Shown here: positions 1-7,136 of the stretch, piece after piece | Position numbering within the stretch: position 1 is the stretch's first letter | How the letters are laid out: every line of letters begins with the position of its first letter | NCBI GenBank assembly: GCA_905209725.1 | Contig: CAJLTZ010000022.1 | Coordinates: 1-29,972 of the forward strand | DNA length: 29,972 nucleotides | DNA from: an uncultured Muribaculaceae bacterium | Lineage (GTDB): Bacteria > Bacteroidota > Bacteroidia > Bacteroidales > Muribaculaceae | Reading direction: 5' to 3' | The notes under the pieces: generated by a model | The model's input: the letters and a program-made list of their open reading frames with translations, nothing else | The model's database searches: none | What the model was told of the DNA's origin: nothing | Made by a program: the position numbers and the translations under genes

Positions 1-218
1 TCCTCGAAAATACGCCGCCCCTGCGTTAACATTTTTTGTGGGATGGGGTCTTAATGGCGTGAATGCAATAATACGGCACAAAATTTGTTAGTTTAATGAA
101 TAGTACAATCAGGTTAACATCATTGGCAGCCACGCCATAAATCAGGGTCGTGCATGAGTCTTGAGACACGTGCATGAATAAGGGCGTGCGAATATTGATA
201 AAATTTTGCAATATGGCT

Positions 219-250
219 ATTGCATTTTATCAAAATATTTGTTAAATTTG
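219..250 (+). promoter_or_regulatory. Probable promoter of rpoD (Bacteroidetes type)
   Basis: A -7 element TAAATTTG lies at 243-250 and matches TAnnTTTG. ATTG at 219-222, exactly 20 bp upstream, matches three of four bases of the -33 TTTG element. Transcription would start near 257, leaving a leader of about 20 nt before the rpoD ATG. Further upstream (1-218) I see no gene. A 9-bp direct repeat CGTGCATGA occurs at 149-157 and 169-177. Confidence 0.55.
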
Positions 251-278
251 CAAGAATTTTTGGAGTATAATTTAGTAT

Positions 279-1139
279 ATGAGACAACTAAAGATTACCA
301 AATCAATCACCAACCGCGAAAGCGCATCGCTCGACAAGTATCTGCAGGAAATAGGACGAGAGGAGCTGATCTCCGTAAGTGAGGAGGTAGAATTGGCTCA
401 GCGTATCAAGAAAGGAGACCGTGCAGCGCTCGACAAGCTCACCAGGGCTAATCTGCGATTCGTGGTATCGGTGGCTAAACAATATCAGAATCAGGGTCTC
501 AGCCTGCCCGACCTCATCAACGAGGGGAACCTGGGACTCATTCGTGCGGCTCAGAAATTTGACGAGACGCGTGGATTCAAGTTCATCTCATACGCAGTGT
601 GGTGGATACGCCAGTCGATTCTGCAGGCGCTTGCCGAGCAGAGCCGCATCGTGCGTCTGCCGCTCAATCAGGTAGGGTCTCTGAATAAGATCACCAAGGA
701 GATGACGCGCTTCGAACAGGAGAACGAGCGTCGCCCGAGCACCGACGAAATCGCAGCCCGTCTCGAAATGCCGGCAGAGAAGGTGGCCGATGCAATCCAG
801 GTTTCCGGACGCCACATCTCAATGGATGCCCCCTTTGTGGAGGGCGAGGACAATTCGCTTCTCGACGTGCTCACCAACGACGACAGCCCCATGGCCGACG
901 CCACCCTCAATCAGGAGTCGCTTGCCAAAGAGGTGGACCGTGCCCTGCGCCAGCTCTACGACCGCGAACGCGAGATCCTGAAGATGTTCTTCGGCATCGG
1001 TTGCCAGGAGATGACCCTTGAGGAGATCGGAGCAAAATTCGACCTTACCCGCGAACGTGTGCGCCAGATTAAGGAGAAGGCAATCCGCCGCCTCAAAGGG
1101 CAGAAGAGCAAGTTGCTCAAAAGCTATCTGGGCGAATAA
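279..1139 (+). CDS. rpoD: Primary RNA polymerase sigma factor RpoD/SigA
   Basis: This is the housekeeping sigma-70 factor that directs core RNA polymerase to promoters. The 286 residues run through region 1.2 (about 17-46), region 2 (about 55-125, with DLINEGNLGLIRAA and the promoter-melting stretch ISYAVWWIRQSI), region 3 (about 135-205) and region 4 (about 220-280, helix-turn-helix ending LTRERVRQIKEKAIRRLK). Region 1.1 is missing and the total length is much shorter than the roughly 600 residues of E. coli RpoD; both are normal for Bacteroidetes. The ATG at 279 follows a good promoter and no Shine-Dalgarno sequence is visible. The barrel-protein gene follows after 34 bp on the same strand. 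The identification is secure. Confidence 0.96.
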   Translation: MRQLKITKSITNRESASLDKYLQEIGREELISVSEEVELAQRIKKGDRAALDKLTRANLRFVVSVAKQYQNQGLSLPDLINEGNLGLIRAAQKFDETRGFKFISYAVWWIRQSILQALAEQSRIVRLPLNQVGSLNKITKEMTRFEQENERRPSTDEIAARLEMPAEKVADAIQVSGRHISMDAPFVEGEDNSLLDVLTNDDSPMADATLNQESLAKEVDRALRQLYDREREILKMFFGIGCQEMTLEEIGAKFDLTRERVRQIKEKAIRRLKGQKSKLLKSYLGE

Positions 1140-1173
1140 ACATTCTGATAAGCAAAATTCAAACATTAATCCC

Positions 1174-1794
1174 ATGTCAAAGAGAATCAGCATAATAGTT
1201 TCCTTTGTCGTGGGGTTATTGTCGTTTATATCCCCGTCAGCCATCTTCGCGGCACCGGTAGTTGCGACCGATTCCGTGCCGGCCCACAAGTCTGTTGTCG
1301 AGGAGAGCCTCCTGCCCGCAGGAGGGCGTAACCTATTCTTCTCGCATTTCACATGGGGCGCCGAACTGGGTTCTACAATCGACCTCACAGGTCACGACCT
1401 CTCCTCCTTCGACCTCGACGTGCTCTTCGGATATAAGAACGACATTCTCAAGCTCGCCGGCGTAGGCGTAGGCGTGCACCGCTCATTCTATTCCGGTGCC
1501 ACCCAGATTCCCGTCTATGGCACAATTCGCACATCATTCCGTCCGAAACCCTCGCTGCTGTTCATGGACATCGCAGCCGGTTATCAGTTTGACACCCGAA
1601 AGGATACCAAGACCTTCGGCGATTTCATGTGCTTGCTCGGCCTCGGTGTGAATTTCTCTCAAAGCCAGCGCGCTAAAAGCTACATGATTCTTTCCGCAGG
1701 ATACAGGTATTTCAACGAAAACCACAAAGCCACTGTTCAACTTGACACACAGTACATCTATGTGGTGCGTCTCGTTTTCGGCGTCAATTTCTAA
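1174..1794 (+). CDS. Small outer-membrane beta-barrel protein, function unknown
   Basis: A 206-residue protein begins at the ATG at 1174 with a clear signal peptide: MSKR, a hydrophobic core (IIVSFVVGLLSFI) and a cleavage-like site around SAIFA-AP near residue 27. The mature part has alternating hydrophobic and polar stretches with many Gly and aromatic residues, and it ends in VVRLVFGVNF. A terminal Phe is the usual BAM-recognition signature of outer-membrane barrels. The gene could be read further upstream in frame, but that would overlap rpoD and bury the signal peptide, so 1174 is preferred. I recognise no specific family. The stop codon lies in a 15-bp direct repeat (1781-1795 and 1798-1812). 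It is probably co-transcribed with the peptidase gene 52 bp downstream. Confidence 0.75.
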   Translation: MSKRISIIVSFVVGLLSFISPSAIFAAPVVATDSVPAHKSVVEESLLPAGGRNLFFSHFTWGAELGSTIDLTGHDLSSFDLDVLFGYKNDILKLAGVGVGVHRSFYSGATQIPVYGTIRTSFRPKPSLLFMDIAAGYQFDTRKDTKTFGDFMCLLGLGVNFSQSQRAKSYMILSAGYRYFNENHKATVQLDTQYIYVVRLVFGVNF

Positions 1795-1812
1795 CGGGCG
1801 TCAATTTCTAAC
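1781..1812 (+). repeat. 15-bp direct repeat across a stop codon
   Basis: GCGTCAATTTCTAAC occurs at 1781-1795 and again at 1798-1812, separated by two bases. The first copy encodes the last residues and stop of the barrel protein. The second lies just outside the gene and looks like a tandem duplication of the gene's end. Confidence 0.9.
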
Positions 1813-1846
1813 ACAGGAGAAAAACTTTCCTTCAAAACCCGACACC

Positions 1847-3991
1847 ATGAAGATTAAGAAATTTCTATTGCATACACTCACAGCAATTACAATCATGTCA
1901 GTAAATCTCGGCGGCAACGCCGCCACCAATAACCCCCTGCTTTCAGCAGGCACAGGTGTATATGGCACCCTTCCTCTCTCGAAAATCACACCTGCACAGT
2001 ATGAGGAGGGAATCCTCGAGGGGATCCGCCTCCACAATGCCGAGATCGATGCCATCGCCAATCTTGCCGAGGCACCCACATTCCAGAACACCATAGTTGC
2101 GCTCGACCGCAGCGGCAAGATTCTCAATCAGTCGGTGCTTGCCCTGAGCAACCTTGAGGGTGCCACTGGCGACACACTCCTGATGAAGGCTCTCGCCAAA
2201 GTCACCCCCGCGATGTCGGAACACTCCACTGCCATCATGCTCAATGAGAAACTCTGGAACCGCATCCGCACAGTCCACGACAACGCCAAAAATGACCAGA
2301 GCCTCACTCCCGAGCAGCGTCGTCTCATCGACAAGACCTATCAGACATTCCTCCTAGCCGGCGCCGACCTCAAGGGCAAGGACCGCGAAAAACTCAGCCG
2401 TCTGAACGCTGAGCTCTCCGACCTCAACGTGCGCTTCTCTCAGAATGTGGCCAACGCATTCAAGCTTCCCGAAGCCCGCATGTGGCTTAAGAAGGAGGAT
2501 CTTGATGGTATCCCTGAAAGCATCATCGCTTCTTACAGAAGTGCTGCAAAGGATGAGCTCGCAGAGGAGGGTAAGCCCGACGACGAGAGCCTCTACCTCG
2601 TTACGCTCTACCGTCCCTCCTATGCGCCCTTCATGACATATGCCAAGCGTCGCGACCTTCGCGAGAAACTCTACCGCATCAATGGCAAGAAGAATACATA
2701 TGGAGAGTTCGACAATGCTCAGATTCTTAAGGATATCGCCAACATCCGCCTGGAGATTGCCAATCTGATGGGCTGCTCCAATTTCGCAGAATACAATCTG
2801 CAGAACACGATGGCGAAGACCCCGCAGACCGTGATGGAATTCCTTGAGGGCCTGCGCACCAGCTACACCGAGCCCATGCGCAAGGAGATTGCTGAGATCA
2901 CAGATTTCGCACGCGCCACTGAGGGCGCCGATTTCGTGCTCATGCCCTGGGACTATTCCTACTGGTCCGACAAACTCAAGAATGCCCGCTACGCATTCAA
3001 TGAGGAGGATATGAAGCCCTACTTCGAACTTAACAATACCATCAAAGGTGTGTTCGGGCTCGCCACCAAGCTCTATGGCTATACATTCAAGGAGACTAAC
3101 AAGATCGACAAATATCACCCCGATGTAAGGATATACGAGGTGTTCGACCGCAACAAGAAACTTCTTGGCGTGCTCTATGCCGACTTCTTCTATCGTCCCG
3201 GCAAAGGCCCCGGCGCATGGATGACTGAATTCCGCACAGAGAGCAAAGACGACAACAGCAAGAAGTCAATTCCGCTGGTTTCCATCGTATGCAACTTCAC
3301 CAAACCCGTCGGCAATGAGGATGTGCTTCTCAATAGCGACGAGGTGGAGACTTTCCTCCATGAGTTTGGCCATGCCCTTCACGGTCTGAGCGCCGAAGCC
3401 ACCTACGAAACAGTAAGCGGCACAAACGTGGAGCACGACTTTGTGGAACTCTTCTCACAGTTTAACGAGAACTACCTAACACAGAAGGAATACCTCGACA
3501 GCTTCGCCAAGCATCACAAAACAGGCAAGAAGATGCCGCAGGAATTGCTCGACCGCTTCGTGAAGGCCTCGCAGTATGCCGCTGCCTACAGCACAATGCG
3601 TCAGCTCGGATTCGGTTACCTCGACATGGCTTACCACACCATCACCGAACCTCTCCGCGCATCTGCCGATATCGAGAAATTCGAGAAGAAGGCCATGGAG
3701 CCTGTCAAGGTGTTCGACGCAGTGGAGGGATGTGTGCTTTCACCCTCGTTCGGCCACATCTTCTCGGGAGGCTATGCAGCTGGTTACTATGGTTACAAGT
3801 GGGCTGAGTCGCTCGACGCCGACGCATTCAAGGCATTCAAGGAAACCGGCATCTTCAATAAGAACACTGCCGAGAAATTCCACAAGATGCTTCAGAGCGG
3901 CGACACGAAGGATCCCATGGAGCTCTACATTGAGTTCCGCGGCAAGAAACCGACCGTAGACGCCCTGCTTGAACGTGACGGAATTAAATAA
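1847..3991 (+). CDS. dcp: M3-family zinc metallopeptidase (peptidyl-dipeptidase Dcp-like), exported
   Basis: A 714-residue M3A-family peptidase. The zinc motif HEFGH is at residues 505-509 within FLHEFGHALHGLSAE, followed about 25 residues later by the conserved EHDFVELFSQ segment that supplies the third, glutamate ligand. The family (Dcp, oligopeptidase A) cleaves short peptides, Dcp releasing C-terminal dipeptides. The ATG at 1847 gives a signal peptide (MKIKKFLLHTLTAITIMSV ending near GGNAA), so the enzyme is probably periplasmic. An earlier in-frame ATG at 1742 would overlap the preceding gene and destroy the signal peptide. Length fits Dcp (about 680-720). The symbol is by family resemblance; oligopeptidase A-type specificity cannot be excluded. 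An intrinsic terminator follows at 4008-4043. Confidence 0.88.
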   Translation: MKIKKFLLHTLTAITIMSVNLGGNAATNNPLLSAGTGVYGTLPLSKITPAQYEEGILEGIRLHNAEIDAIANLAEAPTFQNTIVALDRSGKILNQSVLALSNLEGATGDTLLMKALAKVTPAMSEHSTAIMLNEKLWNRIRTVHDNAKNDQSLTPEQRRLIDKTYQTFLLAGADLKGKDREKLSRLNAELSDLNVRFSQNVANAFKLPEARMWLKKEDLDGIPESIIASYRSAAKDELAEEGKPDDESLYLVTLYRPSYAPFMTYAKRRDLREKLYRINGKKNTYGEFDNAQILKDIANIRLEIANLMGCSNFAEYNLQNTMAKTPQTVMEFLEGLRTSYTEPMRKEIAEITDFARATEGADFVLMPWDYSYWSDKLKNARYAFNEEDMKPYFELNNTIKGVFGLATKLYGYTFKETNKIDKYHPDVRIYEVFDRNKKLLGVLYADFFYRPGKGPGAWMTEFRTESKDDNSKKSIPLVSIVCNFTKPVGNEDVLLNSDEVETFLHEFGHALHGLSAEATYETVSGTNVEHDFVELFSQFNENYLTQKEYLDSFAKHHKTGKKMPQELLDRFVKASQYAAAYSTMRQLGFGYLDMAYHTITEPLRASADIEKFEKKAMEPVKVFDAVEGCVLSPSFGHIFSGGYAAGYYGYKWAESLDADAFKAFKETGIFNKNTAEKFHKMLQSGDTKDPMELYIEFRGKKPTVDALLERDGIK

Positions 3992-4007
3992 CTAAGTAAT
4001 AAGTAAT

Positions 4008-4043
4008 AAGAAATAAGTCATAAGTATGGCTTATTTCTTTTTT
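4008..4043 (+). terminator. Intrinsic terminator after the M3 peptidase gene
   Basis: A near-perfect hairpin pairs 4009-4022 (AGAAATAAGTCATA) with 4025-4038 (TATGGCTTATTTCT), with one G-T wobble and a very short loop, and ends in a T-run at 4038-4043. The 5' arm grows out of a short repeat of TAAGTAA units at 3993-4010. It ends only 22 bp before the nadC start, so it may also influence nadC expression. Confidence 0.75.
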
Positions 4044-4065
4044 CACATCTAAGGTAAAGATTGAA

Positions 4066-4914
4066 ATGAAGAATAAAGAGGAATTGATTGATCAGCTTCT
4101 TGACCTTGCATTCGCCGAAGATCTCGGCGACGGTGACCACACCACCCTTTCCACCATCCCTGCCGAAGCGCAGGGACGCAGCCGCCTCATCATCAAGGAG
4201 GATGGCATCCTCGCAGGCGTGGATGTGGCAGAAAAGGTGCTCCATAAGGTGGATCCTGCAATCAAGATGAATATAATGATTGAGGATGGCGCCAGGGTGA
4301 AGAAAGGAGACGTGGCCTTCACCGCCGAAGGCAGCGTGCGAAGCCTGCTTATCGCCGAGCGGACTATGCTCAATATAATGCAGCGCATGAGTGGCGTGGC
4401 CACTATGACCCGCCGCTATCAGGATGAGCTCGAAGGGCTTCACACCCGCGTGCTCGACACCCGCAAGACCACTCCCGGCATGCGCATGCTCGAGAAGGAG
4501 GCAGTGAAGATCGGCGGTGGCACCAACCATCGCATCGGACTTTTCGACATGATTCTCATCAAGGACAATCACATCGATTTCGCCGGAGACATCGAGAAGG
4601 CCATCGACCGTGCCAACGCATATTGCAAGGAGAATGGCAAGGACCTCAAAATTGAGGTGGAGGTGCGCAGCCTCGACGATATCCGCCGCGTGCTTGAGCA
4701 TGGCGGAGTGGACCGCATCATGTTCGACAATTTCACCCCTGCCCTCACTCGCGAAGCCGTGGAAATGGTTGGCGGCAAGGTAGAGACTGAGTCGTCAGGC
4801 GGCATCACGATTGAGAATCTCCGTCAATACGGAGAGGCCGGCGTAGACTTCATCTCCGTAGGCGCCCTCACCCACAGCGTGAAGGGGCTCGACATGTCGT
4901 TTAAGGCATTCTAA
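4066..4914 (+). CDS. nadC: Nicotinate-nucleotide pyrophosphorylase (quinolinate phosphoribosyltransferase)
   Basis: NadC converts quinolinate and PRPP to nicotinate mononucleotide, CO2 and pyrophosphate in de novo NAD synthesis. The 282-residue protein shows the N-terminal AEDLGDGDHTT stretch (about 18-27), the RTMLNIMQRMSG helix (about 99-110), the TRKTTPGMR motif (132-140), GGGTNHRIGLFDMILIKDNH (150-169) and the C-terminal ESSGGI and FISVGALTHS phosphate-binding segments of the barrel. Length is typical (about 280). The start at 4066 is the only Met that leaves the N-terminus intact. No nadA or nadB is adjacent. A terminator hairpin lies immediately upstream, so the promoter is either inside that short gap or transcription reads through. 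Confidence 0.95.
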   Translation: MKNKEELIDQLLDLAFAEDLGDGDHTTLSTIPAEAQGRSRLIIKEDGILAGVDVAEKVLHKVDPAIKMNIMIEDGARVKKGDVAFTAEGSVRSLLIAERTMLNIMQRMSGVATMTRRYQDELEGLHTRVLDTRKTTPGMRMLEKEAVKIGGGTNHRIGLFDMILIKDNHIDFAGDIEKAIDRANAYCKENGKDLKIEVEVRSLDDIRRVLEHGGVDRIMFDNFTPALTREAVEMVGGKVETESSGGITIENLRQYGEAGVDFISVGALTHSVKGLDMSFKAF

Positions 4915-4951
4915 ATATTACCCGACGCACCTCTACCCTGCACCATAAATT

Positions 4952-5347
4952 ATGGACAAGAAAAAGCAAGGCGCTGAAAATCGCGAGATTGGTGTGATTG
5001 CAGAACAGCTTGCCACGGATTATCTCTTCTCGGAGGGATATTCCGTGCGCGAGCGAAACTGGCGTATAGGCAACCGCATTGAAGTGGACATCATCGCGGA
5101 GAAGAATTTCACGGTGGCCTTCGTGGAAGTGAAGAGCCGCAAGGAGGGACAGGTCGCGGCGTTGGAAGCCGTGAATAAAAACAAGCGCAACAAGATGATG
5201 AGGGCTGCCGAAGTATATATGCGCAATCTGCCCATGCCCTATCAGTATCGCTTCGATATCATCACCGTTACTTTCGAGGATGATAATCACCATATTCAGC
5301 ACATTGCCGATGCGTTTATGCCCGGACTTAACGGGCAGATCCGTTGA
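4952..5347 (+). CDS. YraN/UPF0102-family nuclease-fold protein
   Basis: A 131-residue protein of the YraN (UPF0102) family, related in fold to Holliday-junction resolvases and restriction endonucleases; its physiological role is not settled. The signature is clear: GVIAEQLATDYL (about 14-25) in the first helix, then EVDIIAE (Asp46) and FVEVKSR (Glu59-x-Lys61), which together form a PD-(D/E)xK-type site. It lies 37 bp after nadC on the same strand. Its last 20 bp overlap the 3' end of the convergent RNA methyltransferase gene (5328-5347), so the two genes share coding DNA on opposite strands at their termini. Confidence 0.88.
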   Translation: MDKKKQGAENREIGVIAEQLATDYLFSEGYSVRERNWRIGNRIEVDIIAEKNFTVAFVEVKSRKEGQVAALEAVNKNKRNKMMRAAEVYMRNLPMPYQYRFDIITVTFEDDNHHIQHIADAFMPGLNGQIR

Positions 5348-6095
5348 ACGAGCGGGCGCGGAACTGCGACAGCGTCACGGCCGTGGCGATTGCCACATTC
5401 AATGATTCCCCATGCTCCAGGCTGGCCGGCGGGATGTTGAGCGGCAGAGTGATCAATTCCCTGATTTCATCCGAAATTCCTTTCCCCTCATTTCCCATCA
5501 CTATGAATCCACCTTCGGAGAGAGACTCGCTGTAAATCGGTTTGCCTTCGAGCAGCGTGCCATATACCGGCATCTCCGGGAATCGCCCTATCAGGTCGGC
5601 CAGATTGCAGTATATCACCTCTACCCTGCCGAGCGAACCCATTGTGGCCTGCACGGTTTTGGGATTATACAGGTCGGCTGTATCACGCGAGGCAAATATT
5701 TTCCTGACGCCAAACCAATGGCATGTGCGCAGGATTGTTCCGAGATTACCCGGGTCCTGCACGCCGTCGAGGAGCAGATAGAGCTCATTGCCGGATATTT
5801 CCAGACTGTCGATATCGACATCCTGATCGGGAATCCGGAAAATAGCGGCAATCGAAGAGGGCGTTGTAAGATTTGAGATACGACGCATCTCGGCCTCGCT
5901 TGCATGATAAAGTGGCATATCGGCAGGAACCTCCGCCTGATAATCGTCGCGCACTATGACGGCAACAGGTGTGAAACAGGCCAAAGAGTCGAACACCGCC
6001 TTCTCCCCTTCCACGATGAAAAGGGAATGCTTCCTGCGCATCTTCAGCGATGAAAGAGAGGAGAATATTCCAAGTTTATTCTTTGATAATTCCAT
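5328..6095 (-). CDS. TrmH/SpoU-family RNA 2'-O-ribose methyltransferase
   Basis: A 255-residue SPOUT-class methyltransferase that uses S-adenosylmethionine to methylate a ribose 2'-OH in rRNA or tRNA. The N-terminal part (KMRRKHSLFIVEGEKAV) is the substrate-binding domain of RlmB-like members. The catalytic domain has DGVQDPGNLGTILRTC, NPKTVQATMGSLGRV, FIVMGNEGKGIS and ESLNVAIATAVTLSQFR, which are motifs 1 to 3 of the knotted cofactor pocket. The exact target (for example 23S G2251 for RlmB) cannot be read from sequence. It is transcribed divergently from nfo and convergently with the YraN-family gene, whose end it overlaps by 20 bp. Confidence 0.9.
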   Translation of the reverse strand: MELSKNKLGIFSSLSSLKMRRKHSLFIVEGEKAVFDSLACFTPVAVIVRDDYQAEVPADMPLYHASEAEMRRISNLTTPSSIAAIFRIPDQDVDIDSLEISGNELYLLLDGVQDPGNLGTILRTCHWFGVRKIFASRDTADLYNPKTVQATMGSLGRVEVIYCNLADLIGRFPEMPVYGTLLEGKPIYSESLSEGGFIVMGNEGKGISDEIRELITLPLNIPPASLEHGESLNVAIATAVTLSQFRARSFNGSAR

Positions 6096-6114
6096 ATGCG
6101 CTCAAATCTTAATG

Positions 6115-6122
6115 CAAAATTA
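6115..6122 (-). promoter_or_regulatory. Candidate -7 element for the TrmH-family gene
   Basis: Read on the - strand, TAATTTTG followed by C matches the Bacteroidetes -7 consensus TAnnTTTG and sits about 20 bp before the ATG at 6095. I see no convincing -33 TTTG at the usual 19-21 bp spacing. Confidence 0.4.
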
Positions 6123-6176
6123 ATATAAATGGTCATAAAATTCGCAGTGCGGGAGTATAATTTCAAAAATTATAAT

Positions 6177-6184
6177 TAATTTTG
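6177..6184 (+). promoter_or_regulatory. Candidate -7 element for nfo
   Basis: TAATTTTG matches TAnnTTTG and lies 55 bp before the chosen nfo start. No clear -33 TTTG is present. With the 6115-6122 element it would form a divergent promoter pair in this 144-bp gap. Confidence 0.35.
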
Positions 6185-6239
6185 TAAGAGTTGGGATAAA
6201 TGCGGGGATTTGCATTTTTTGATTCATACGATAGATAAT

Positions 6240-7082
6240 ATGAAATACATAGGAGCACATGTAAGCGTGGAGGGAGGCGTGCAGAATGCGCCCCTGAAGG
6301 CCGCGGCCATCGGCGCGAAGGCATTCGCCCTTTTCACCGGCTCGAGTGCGCGTTGGAAGTCGCCTGAGATTTCGCCGGAGAAAGCGGAGCAGTTCAAGGA
6401 GAATTGCCGCATCAATGGCTATACTCCTGAAGTGATTCTTCCCCACGACAATTTTCTGATTAATCTCGGCTCGCCCGACAGCAAGAAACTTGCCATGTCG
6501 CGCAAGTCGTTTTTTGAGGAAATGCAACGCTGCGAGGCCCTTGGGCTCACGATGCTGAATTTCCATCCCGGAAGCCATCTGAATGAGATGAGTGAGGAGG
6601 ATTGTCTGGCCCGGATAGCGGAGAGCATCAACATCACCCTCGGCAAGACGCAGGGCGTCACGGCGGTGATTGAGAGCACAGCAGGCCAGGGAAGCAACCT
6701 CGGCTGGCGATTCGAGCAGATAGCCCGTATCATCGAGCAGGTGGAGGACAAGACCCGCGTCGGAGTGTGCGTCGACACATGCCACACCCATTCTGCAGGC
6801 TACGACCTCGCAGAACCGGAAGGCTACGCGCAAACATGGCGTGAATTCGACGATGTGATTGGCGGCCGTTATCTTCGGGCCCTACATATCAACGACAACA
6901 AGCGCAAGTGCGGCTCGCGCATCGACCGTCACGAGGAGATCGGCAAGGGCACTCTCGGTGAGGAATTCTTCCGCCGACTTGTGAATGACCCGCGTTTCGA
7001 CAATATGCCCCTCATCCTCGAGACTCCCAACATGGAAATCTGGAAGGATGAGATAGCCTGGCTGTATGCCCAGATGTCGTAG
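6240..7082 (+). CDS. nfo: Endonuclease IV (AP endonuclease)
   Basis: Endonuclease IV cleaves DNA 5' to abasic sites in base-excision repair using three zinc ions on a TIM barrel. The 280-residue protein begins MKYIGAHVS, the standard family start, at the ATG at 6240; an in-frame TTG at 6210 would add ten unconserved residues and is rejected. Visible zinc-ligand segments are HDNFLINL (His69), NFHPGSHL (His109), IESTAGQGSNLG (Glu145), VCVDTCHTHSAGYD (Asp179, His182), LHINDNK, RHEEIGKG and LETPN near the C-terminus. Length is typical. An MFS transporter gene follows after 54 bp, with no evident functional link. Confidence 0.95.
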   Translation: MKYIGAHVSVEGGVQNAPLKAAAIGAKAFALFTGSSARWKSPEISPEKAEQFKENCRINGYTPEVILPHDNFLINLGSPDSKKLAMSRKSFFEEMQRCEALGLTMLNFHPGSHLNEMSEEDCLARIAESINITLGKTQGVTAVIESTAGQGSNLGWRFEQIARIIEQVEDKTRVGVCVDTCHTHSAGYDLAEPEGYAQTWREFDDVIGGRYLRALHINDNKRKCGSRIDRHEEIGKGTLGEEFFRRLVNDPRFDNMPLILETPNMEIWKDEIAWLYAQMS

Positions 7083-7136
7083 ACTCATTTCCCCCATTAA
7101 GAATCAGACCCTGAATAAAACTTTAAAATAAAATAC

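Noticed and set aside
3..29. Possible last codons of a gene entering from the left, ending TAA at 27-29
   Set aside because: Only eight codons are available and nothing identifies them as coding.
26..211. 61-codon open frame on the - strand upstream of rpoD
   Set aside because: No recognisable domain or promoter; an AT-rich chance frame in a regulatory region.
6210..6239. Upstream TTG start for nfo
   Set aside because: It adds ten unconserved residues before the family's standard N-terminus.
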